Source of the DNA: an archaeon
GTDB taxonomy: Archaea > Iainarchaeota > Iainarchaeia > Iainarchaeales > Iainarchaeaceae
Assembly: GCA_005239615.1 (NCBI GenBank)
Contig: SBBR01000103.1
Location: 1-15,411 of the forward strand
Reading direction: 5' to 3'
Length of the DNA stretch: 15,411 nt
Every line of letters starts with the position of its first letter. The stretch's first letter is position 1. The position numbers were made by a program, and so were the translations under genes. The notes under the pieces are model-generated. The model worked only from the letters and a program-made list of their open reading frames with translations, was not told where the DNA came from and ran no database searches. Of this stretch, positions 1 to 5,008 are shown piece by piece.

Positions 1-2641
1 CACCCAAAGTAGCGACAGGACTGCTCGAACCCAAGCCAATGTTCCCATCACGGGCAAGCACAACCAGAGCAGGCGCGCCGCTGCTGAGGTTCACACTCAA
101 AAGGTTGGTGTCGCCGGAAGCGCCAATCACCTGGAGGCGCGCCGAGGGAGCTGTGGTGTTTATCCCTATGTTGCCATCCGCCGTTATCCGCACCCTCTCC
201 GCGCCAGTGGAGCTGTTGAAAACAAGGCCAGTAGAAGTGCGCGCGTTGACGTTTGTAACGTTTATATCGCTGGTCTGCAGGATTATGTTGCCGAGGTAAG
301 ACACCCCGGTAACGTTCAGGTCGCCCACCACATTCAACGCCTGCACAGGGTTCTGCGTGCCTATGCCGACAAATCCTGTTGAGCCGACAATCCTCGCGCG
401 CTCCGCGCCCGTCCTGTCCACAAAAGTGATGTTGCCGTCACGCGTGTTGATAGTGTTCACGTTGATGTCATCACCGATTATGCGAACATCCCCAAGGTAA
501 GAAGTACCTGTCACATTGAAGTCCCCAACAACATTAAGCGCCTGCTTCGGGTCAGTGGTACCCACCCCGACAAAGCCAGTGGAGCCCACAATGCGCGCGA
601 TATTCGAACCTGCGGGGGAAACAAAGTTTATGTTCCCGTCGCGGGCATTTATGTTGGTGACGTTAATGTCATTCGTCTGCAGGATGACGTTGCCGAGGTA
701 CGAGACCCCTGTGACATTAAGGTCCCCTGCAATGTTGACGGTCTGCTTTGGGTTGGCGGTATTCACGCCGATGAAGCCAGTGGAGCCCACAATCCGTGCC
801 AACTCAGAACCCGCAACGCTCCTGAAAACTATGTTCTGGTCCCTGGCGTTGATATTAGTGACGTTGATGTCGGAAGTCTGCAGGATGACGTTGCCCAAAT
901 AGGAAATTCCTGTGACATTAAGGTCTCCCGCGACCGTGAGTGTGCTTGTGGGCCTTGCCGTGCCTATCCCAACCCTGTTGGTGTCGCCCACTATCCTGAG
1001 GATTTCTTCGAGGCCGGAGTCCCTGAAAACTATGTTGCCGTCGCGGGAAGTGACTGTGCTGGCGTTCAGGTCAGAGGTCTGGAGGATTATGTTGCCGAGG
1101 TAGGAAGTGCCTGTGACATTAAGGTCGCCGGCAACGTTGAGTGTATTCGCGGGCGCTGATGTTCCGACTCCGAGCCTGCCTGTGGAGGTCAGGCGGGCGA
1201 TTTCGGCCCCTGCTGCCGTGTTGAAAATGATGTCAGTGCTGCGCGCATTGATGTTGGTGAGGTTCACGTCCGAGAGCGAGAGCCTCACGTTGCCAAAGTA
1301 TGACGTACCAGTAACGTTCAGGTCGCCGACAACATTGAGTTTGTTGCCGGGGGTAGACGTGCCTATTCCCACGTTGCCGGAGGAGTCCTGGTAAATGCCA
1401 AAAGTCCCGGAGTTGCTCTTTACCTGCAAGGTTCCATTAACATCCAAGGTGGTTGAAGGCGATACGAGCCCTATGCCCACTCTCCCACTCGTGGTTGCGA
1501 TTATTGTGGGCACGAGCGAATCCATGCGCGAGACATTCAGGTCGCCAATCACGTTGAGCCTGTTCTGCGGGGCCACGTTAGGGCCTATACCGAGGCGCTT
1601 GTTCGTGTTGTCCCAGAAGAGGTTGCCGTCGGAAGTCAGGATAGTGCCTGTGGAGAATGGGATGTAACCTGCTGAAAAGGAAGTGCTGCCAGTGCCTCCT
1701 GAAGCAACGCCGAGCGGCGAGTTCAGGGTGAGGTTGGTGATTGTGGAGCTGTAAGCGTTGAGGTCAACGGTAAAGATGCTTGCCCACCTATTCGCAGTGG
1801 CGCCGAGGTTATAGGTATTGTCGACGAACGGCTTGTAGTGGCCATTCACGTCTATGGCTGTCACTGTAGCGGCGTTGATGTCCCTCACAACCACAATGCC
1901 CTGGGAGTAGAGCACGCCGTTCTGGATTGTTACCCCGCCATTTGAGAAGCCGTTATTGAAGAGTGTTGCGGTGTTGGTGAACGTCCACTTGCCAGAGATG
2001 TTCTCGTCGACCGCGCGCCTGCCATAAAGGGCGTTCGCATCCACCTTGTTCAGGAGCACTGTGTTGGCGTCAGACTGCCTGTAATAGGTCGTGTTGAAGT
2101 CTGAGTTCCAGCCAATGTCGGAGAGCACCGAGGCGGACTTGGACACCTTGCTCCAGTCAATGGCCGCGTTGGATGCGATGTCCGCGTTCACCAGGGTTCC
2201 GTCGGTTATGGAGACAGAGCGCACATTGCCGCGCGAGGCCTCGAATTCCTTCATCTCAAAATTACCGAAATTCAGGTCCTGGCTGTTCACCCATATATTC
2301 AGGAAGTAGCGCTGGCCGTAGTTCAGGTCGAGTGAAATCGTACCTGAGCCCAGCATAACGTCGAACGCCCCTTTGACTATTGAGCCGTTGAAGTCGGAAT
2401 TGGAATCGTAAATCAGGTTTCCCCCCACATTGTTATCGTAGATGAACACCCTTAGGTCGCCGGAGGAAATGCCTGAGCCGTTCTGGTTCACCCTTCCGTG
2501 GAGCGCAAGCAGTTGGTTGGCCGAAAAAACAATTGGGAACAAAGCAAGGGCGAGAAGGATTAATAGGGAAATTCGGAAAAATCGGGAGTTTTTAATGCCC
2601 CTAAAGACGAAGCTGGAACCTTTCAAGAACTTTCGCCCCAC
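1..2641 (-). CDS. Large secreted repeat protein (tail-fibre-like GIGT..P repeats), 3' end outside window
   Basis: The minus strand is open for about 880 codons and continues past the left edge. After a basic N-terminus there is a signal peptide (core LLILLALALFPIVFSA). Residues of about 45-130 form a transthyretin/carboxypeptidase-like beta domain (HGRVNQNG, GDLRVFIYD, LNYGQRYFLNIWV). A linker with NTYNLGATANRWASIF and GGTGSTSFSAGYIPFSTG follows, then about seven repeats of the type GDLNVTGTSYLGN, INARDGNI, ARIVGSTGFVGIGT. The GIGT..P..LxVxG pattern is known from phage tail fibres and from large surface proteins of uncultivated archaea and bacteria; a role in cell-surface structure or adhesion is inferred. 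There is no ATG start. GTG at 2641 is chosen; TTG at 2626 in the same frame lies 26 nt from an AT-rich box at 2648-2655 and is an equal alternative. A C-terminal anchor or endosialidase-chaperone domain, if present, is out of view. Confidence 0.85.
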   Translation of the reverse strand, partial: MGRKFLKGSSFVFRGIKNSRFFRISLLILLALALFPIVFSANQLLALHGRVNQNGSGISSGDLRVFIYDNNVGGNLIYDSNSDFNGSIVKGAFDVMLGSGTISLDLNYGQRYFLNIWVNSQDLNFGNFEMKEFEASRGNVRSVSITDGTLVNADIASNAAIDWSKVSKSASVLSDIGWNSDFNTTYYRQSDANTVLLNKVDANALYGRRAVDENISGKWTFTNTATLFNNGFSNGGVTIQNGVLYSQGIVVVRDINAATVTAIDVNGHYKPFVDNTYNLGATANRWASIFTVDLNAYSSTITNLTLNSPLGVASGGTGSTSFSAGYIPFSTGTILTSDGNLFWDNTNKRLGIGPNVAPQNRLNVIGDLNVSRMDSLVPTIIATTSGRVGIGLVSPSTTLDVNGTLQVKSNSGTFGIYQDSSGNVGIGTSTPGNKLNVVGDLNVTGTSYFGNVRLSLSDVNLTNINARSTDIIFNTAAGAEIARLTSTGRLGVGTSAPANTLNVAGDLNVTGTSYLGNIILQTSDLNASTVTSRDGNIVFRDSGLEEILRIVGDTNRVGIGTARPTSTLTVAGDLNVTGISYLGNVILQTSDINVTNINARDQNIVFRSVAGSELARIVGSTGFIGVNTANPKQTVNIAGDLNVTGVSYLGNVILQTNDINVTNINARDGNINFVSPAGSNIARIVGSTGFVGVGTTDPKQALNVVGDFNVTGTSYLGDVRIIGDDINVNTINTRDGNITFVDRTGAERARIVGSTGFVGIGTQNPVQALNVVGDLNVTGVSYLGNIILQTSDINVTNVNARTSTGLVFNSSTGAERVRITADGNIGINTTAPSARLQVIGASGDTNLLSVNLSSGAPALVVLARDGNIGLGSSSPVATLG
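315..1541 (-). repeat. Tandem 201-bp coding repeats (67-residue units)
   Basis: The segment encoding GDLNVTG recurs with its core hexamer (ttcagg, ttgaag or ttaagg on the plus strand) at 315, 516, 717, 918, 1119, 1317 and 1536. Four successive spacings are exactly 201 bp, followed by 198 and 219 bp. Each unit encodes GDLNVTGxSYLGN, then I/L-QTSDIN, then an ARDGNI segment, then a GxxGIGTxxP turn. Unit sequences differ at many third positions, so the array is old rather than freshly amplified. The copy nearest the signal peptide (1536) is the most divergent. Confidence 0.85.
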
Positions 2642-2803
2642 ACCAAAATTTATTTGAACCTATTATGGAATTAATCCTTTAAAATCTATCTTTCAATACG
2701 GAAAAAAAACAGCAAAAATAATACGAAAACTGAACCGTGGTACCTCTAAAAAAATTAGAAAGTGAACAAGGGGAAAATGGCGCCCGGAGCCCGAAAAGTC
2801 ACC

Positions 2804-2819
2804 CGAAATATAATAAATA
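2804..2819 (+). promoter_or_regulatory. BRE/TATA promoter of C/D box sRNA 1
   Basis: CGAAATATAATAAATA is a good archaeal BRE plus TATA element. Its centre near 2811 predicts a transcription start around 2836-2839, right at the start of the predicted sRNA terminal stem at 2841. Confidence 0.6.
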
Positions 2820-2840
2820 GGCTTCGCCGGAGATTGGAGT

Positions 2841-2909
2841 CGGGCGATGATGAGGTTAACACCTTCCGAGGCTTTGGGCCTGTGAAGATTTAACTCAACT
2901 CTGAGCCTG
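2841..2909 (+). ncRNA. Putative archaeal C/D box sRNA (2'-O-methylation guide)
   Basis: All elements of an archaeal C/D box guide occur in order. C box ATGATGA is at 2847-2853 (7 of 7 to RUGAUGA). A 12-nt guide 2854-2865 comes before a D' box CCGA at 2866-2869 (3 of 4). C' box GTGAAGA is at 2882-2888 (6 of 7). A second 12-nt guide 2889-2900 comes before a perfect D box CTGA at 2901-2904. The flanks CGGGC (2841-2845) and GCCTG (2905-2909) can pair as the terminal stem with one G-U pair. The D'-C' spacer is 12 nt, longer than usual, but AGGC/GCCT inside it can fold into a small hairpin. By the D+5 rule the guides would direct methylation of the U in AAGGUGUUAACC and of the first G of GAG in AGUUGAGUUAAA. 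I could not assign these targets from memory. It would work with L7Ae, Nop5 and fibrillarin. It lies in a 460-bp stretch with no gene. Confidence 0.72.
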
Positions 2910-3067
2910 CTTCTAATGAAAACATTTCAGGGTATTCCTGATAAAATACTGCCAGGGTTGTTTGGGAAAATAACCAAAATCTTAAAATGCAGGGCGGAAG
3001 TTCGGATTCCCTCACTGATTCTCCAATGCAGATAAGTTTTCCTGACCAATAACCCCCGCGGCAACTG
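2910..3067. other. Non-coding remainder of the 2642-3102 intergenic region
   Basis: Apart from the sRNA and its promoter, 2642-3102 shows no supported gene. The 2642-2760 part is very AT-rich and upstream of the minus-strand repeat protein. Between 2929 and 2951 there is a small possible hairpin (GTATT/AATAC). I see no tRNA and no riboswitch I recognise. Confidence 0.4.
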
Positions 3068-3075
3068 TTTTAATA
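3068..3075 (+). promoter_or_regulatory. TATA-like box of the membrane protein/lipoprotein pair
   Basis: TTTTAATA is centred about 31 nt before the ATG at 3103, predicting a start of transcription around 3097 and a leader of only a few nucleotides. Confidence 0.45.
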
Positions 3076-3102
3076 CCGGAGCACCAACTCAATTAAGTAA
3101 CC

Positions 3103-3639
3103 ATGAAATTCGGGTACTTGCTCGGCGCGGTTGCCGCGAACGCCTACAGGATGCTGAAGGTCTTCCCGAACTCCGACCCAATCATTGGGTTCCTGCTGCC
3201 GGCCGCGAAGAACGAGTCATTTTGGAAGGCACCGCTGTTCGCATTCGCAACTATGTTCTCGTTCGACCTCATCACAAGCGGGATAGGGACATGGACTTTC
3301 GTGACAAGCGCCACTTACGCGATAATCGCACTCGCATTACACTTCCACCTCCGCAACCAGAAATCCTCGCTCCGGCTCTTCATGTCGAACGGCGTACTCG
3401 GGGTGCTGGCGTTTGACCTCATCACAGGACCAGTAATGAGCACGGCGCTCTTCGGGCAACCCTTCCAGCTCACTTTCCTGATGCAGGTTCCGTTCACCAT
3501 AATGCACCTCGTCTCGGCCGCATTTGCTATAACAATAATTTCGCCACTCTATGACGCAGCGATCGCAAAGGAAGTTTCAGGTCATATTATGGCACTGAAT
3601 AATGTTTTTGTTGCCTACTCAAGATTTTTGAAGGGGTGA
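3103..3639 (+). CDS. Multi-pass membrane protein resembling ECF transporter S components / DUF6580
   Basis: This 178-residue protein is almost wholly hydrophobic, with about five membrane segments (roughly 4-20, 42-60, 64-82, 93-115 and 122-148). The motif FDLIT occurs twice, at 54-58 and 104-108, each time in or near a membrane segment and followed by a Gly-containing turn, which suggests two related halves. Size, the early (F)GYLLGAVAANAYR segment and helix number resemble the substrate-binding S subunit of energy-coupling-factor vitamin transporters and the related DUF6580 family; this is a resemblance, not a firm assignment. The next gene, a DUF4430-like lipoprotein, starts 1 nt after the stop, so the two are very likely co-transcribed and work together, perhaps in uptake of a cofactor. 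The ATG fits the TATA box upstream. No ECF ATPase or T subunit lies in the window. Confidence 0.8.
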   Translation: MKFGYLLGAVAANAYRMLKVFPNSDPIIGFLLPAAKNESFWKAPLFAFATMFSFDLITSGIGTWTFVTSATYAIIALALHFHLRNQKSSLRLFMSNGVLGVLAFDLITGPVMSTALFGQPFQLTFLMQVPFTIMHLVSAAFAITIISPLYDAAIAKEVSGHIMALNNVFVAYSRFLKG

Positions 3640-3640
3640 A

Positions 3641-4093
3641 ATGAAGAAACTAATCGTTGTGCTTGCGGTTTTCGCATTACTTGCAGGCTGCGCGCAGCAA
3701 CAATCTAGTTACCGGCAAGCGGCAGAAGAAGGTACGCAAACTAGTTCGTGGAAGCTAGGGAATACACTTGACTATACTCCTAAAACAGACCAACAAGTAT
3801 TATTCACCCTTCGTGTTGTTGGAATAGATGGCAATGTAATTGTGGATAAAAAAATGGCCGCAGAAAAGGGCCAGAATCTTTTCATGGCCCTGTCCGAAGG
3901 CGAGGACGGAGTTACAATCGGCTATGAGGAATACCCATTTGGGGTTTTCATCTACCAGGTAGCCGGCATTGAGCCGCCGCAAGGAGAGTACCTTGCGATT
4001 TACATTAATGGAAAATATTCAGAGAAAGGCGCACAGGACATCATCCCTTTGGAAGGCCAAACCATAGACTTCAGGGTTGAAAAAATAAAATAG
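3641..4093 (+). CDS. DUF4430-like lipoprotein
   Basis: The 150-residue product starts with a signal peptide ending in a lipobox (LLAGC, Cys17), so it is probably lipid-anchored outside the membrane. Residues 20-55 are polar. The rest fits the DUF4430 fold related to the C-terminal domain of transcobalamin and intrinsic factor: a beta region VLFTLRVVGIDGNVI, a middle with YPFGVFIYQVAGIE, and GEYLAIYINGKYSEKGAQD with a final QTIDFRV strand. In bacteria such lipoproteins often neighbour ECF transporter genes, matching the membrane gene directly upstream. A role in capture of a vitamin-like ligand is therefore possible but inferred. GGTGA, formed by the end of the upstream gene, lies just before the ATG, one of the few Shine-Dalgarno-like sites here, as expected for the second gene of an operon. 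The base composition is more AT-rich than in the neighbours. Confidence 0.78.
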   Translation: MKKLIVVLAVFALLAGCAQQQSSYRQAAEEGTQTSSWKLGNTLDYTPKTDQQVLFTLRVVGIDGNVIVDKKMAAEKGQNLFMALSEGEDGVTIGYEEYPFGVFIYQVAGIEPPQGEYLAIYINGKYSEKGAQDIIPLEGQTIDFRVEKIK

Positions 4094-4109
4094 CTACGGG
4101 TTAATGTGA

Positions 4110-4116
4110 TTTAAAC
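4110..4116 (+). promoter_or_regulatory. TATA box of C/D box sRNA 2
   Basis: TTTAAAC is centred at 4113, which predicts transcription from about 4136-4140. This is exactly where the predicted sRNA terminal stem begins. Confidence 0.55.
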
Positions 4117-4135
4117 TTCTCGGCCCTGCCAATTA

Positions 4136-4202
4136 TGCCGGATGATGACACGAGAGGTCTGAGATGTGAACAATATGCTGAGACTGGTTCGAACTGACGG
4201 CA
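4136..4202 (+). ncRNA. Putative second C/D box sRNA
   Basis: C box ATGATGA is at 4142-4148, guide CACGAGAGGT at 4149-4158, a perfect D' box CTGA at 4159-4162, a 3-nt spacer, C' box GTGAACA at 4166-4172 (5 of 7) and a perfect D box CTGA at 4194-4197. TGCCG (4136-4140) and CGGCA (4198-4202) pair perfectly as the terminal stem, which fixes the outer D box. As in the first sRNA, one G separates stem and C box, and both C' boxes share TGTGAA. The second guide region is 21 nt, longer than usual. A further CTGA at 4178-4181 lies too close to C' (5 nt) to be the D box. The end of the second guide, GGTTCGAA, is complementary to the tRNA T-loop consensus UUCGAACC; the D+5 rule would point to position 58. 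A TATA box lies at the right distance. Confidence 0.7.
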
Positions 4203-4242
4203 CAATAGGCAGGCCTCTCCAAGGGCTATTCGACAATTACCT

Positions 4243-4314
4243 CCACCTGAAAGAAAAACATAGGTGGTGATAAAATCAGGCCAAAATTCCGCGGCAAAAT
4301 CCGCACGGACGGAA
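4243..4314. terminator. Two small hairpins between convergent transcription units
   Basis: CCACCT (4243-4248) pairs with AGGTGG (4262-4267) over an A-rich loop. GCGG (4291-4294) pairs with CCGC (4301-4304), with TTCC/GGAA outside. On the minus strand the second hairpin is followed by an AATTTTGG stretch, so it could end transcription of the gene that stops at 4332. This is weak structural evidence only. Confidence 0.25.
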
Positions 4315-4331
4315 ATAAGCCATTTTGGCGT

Positions 4332-4850
4332 TCACTGGTGCTGGGGCGCTGCCGGGGCGTTCTGCGCCTGCAGCTTTCTCACCCTCACTTTTGCGAGGGC
4401 ATCGAAGTATGCGTCAACGACATCGCCAAGCTCTAGCCTTCTCTTCAGGCCGAGCCTGTGCACTTCCTTGTAGAAAACAGTTATGAGTTCGAGCGCGATG
4501 CACTCATCAGACATCGATGCATCCGACGCTCCACCGCCAGCGTGGATTGCCCTCTGTGCGGAGGCCTCGTGCACGGCCTTCTTGAGCTCCTGCATGCCGG
4601 AGCTGATTTCCGAGGCCATGTATGAAATGGATGACTGCAGTTCCTTGAGCGCCTTCTCGTTGCCCGGCCTGGCCAAGGGGACGCGCACAGTCTTCACAAC
4701 AGTCTTTGTGACGGGCACCCTCTTTACCACAGTCCGGGCGACAGGCACTTTCCTCACTATCGTCCTTGTCTTTGTCACCGGCACTTTCCTTATCATGGTG
4801 CGCGTCCTGATTTTCGTGATGACCTTCGGCTTCGCGACTATCCTCCTCAC
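4332..4850 (-). CDS. Highly basic VPVTKT-repeat protein with helical C-terminal domain
   Basis: I do not recognise this 172-residue protein. Residues 1-62 contain no acidic residue and carry three or four imperfect units of 10-12 residues (RKVPVTKTRTIV, RKVPVARTVV, KRVPVTKTVV, then KTVRVPLA). This would give a strongly positive, beta-prone or extended N-terminal segment. Residues 65-98 look like an amphipathic helix or coiled coil (EKALKELQSSISYMASEISSGMQELKKAVHE). A Gly/Ala/Ser linker follows, then a helical domain at about 113-160 (ECIALELITVFYKEVHRLGLKRRLELGDVVDAYFDALAKV). There is no signal peptide or membrane segment, so it is probably cytoplasmic; binding of nucleic acid or another polyanion through the basic part is inferred. 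The start is GTG at 4850, supported by the TATA box 28 nt upstream. It may be single-gene, since both neighbours have their own promoters. Confidence 0.78.
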   Translation of the reverse strand: MRRIVAKPKVITKIRTRTMIRKVPVTKTRTIVRKVPVARTVVKRVPVTKTVVKTVRVPLARPGNEKALKELQSSISYMASEISSGMQELKKAVHEASAQRAIHAGGGASDASMSDECIALELITVFYKEVHRLGLKRRLELGDVVDAYFDALAKVRVRKLQAQNAPAAPQHQ

Positions 4851-4873
4851 AATTTAACTACTTCACGTTAAGG

Positions 4874-4882
4874 TATTTAAAT
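4874..4882 (-). promoter_or_regulatory. TATA box of the basic repeat protein gene
   Basis: Reading on the minus strand, ATTTAAATA is centred 28 nt before the GTG start at 4850, giving an essentially leaderless transcript. Confidence 0.5.
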
Positions 4883-5008
4883 CGTGCGAAGCCTTAAAAC
4901 AGCCAGATTGGGAACGGATTCCACAGGGGCAGGATAAAATTGAAATAAGGGTTTTTTTTGTTGTGTGCAGCGCTAAAGCCGATGAAGGACCGCATGTAAA
5001 ACCAGTTC

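Noticed and set aside
39..1667. Chain of short plus-strand open frames with repeated PVTLRSPATL-like text
   Set aside because: These are antisense shadows of the repeat units of the long minus-strand protein gene; their repetition simply mirrors the 201-bp repeats.
2916..2941. Third C/D box sRNA after the first one
   Set aside because: The would-be C box (TAATGAA) matches only about 4 of 7 positions and there is no internal D'/C' pair.
4183..4202. GGTTCGAA as the T-arm of a tRNA
   Set aside because: No acceptor, D or anticodon arm can be formed around it, whereas the C/D box elements fit well.
4264..4473. Plus-strand frame starting at GTG 4264 just after GGTG
   Set aside because: Two thirds of it overlap the minus-strand basic repeat protein and its translation shows no protein-like pattern.
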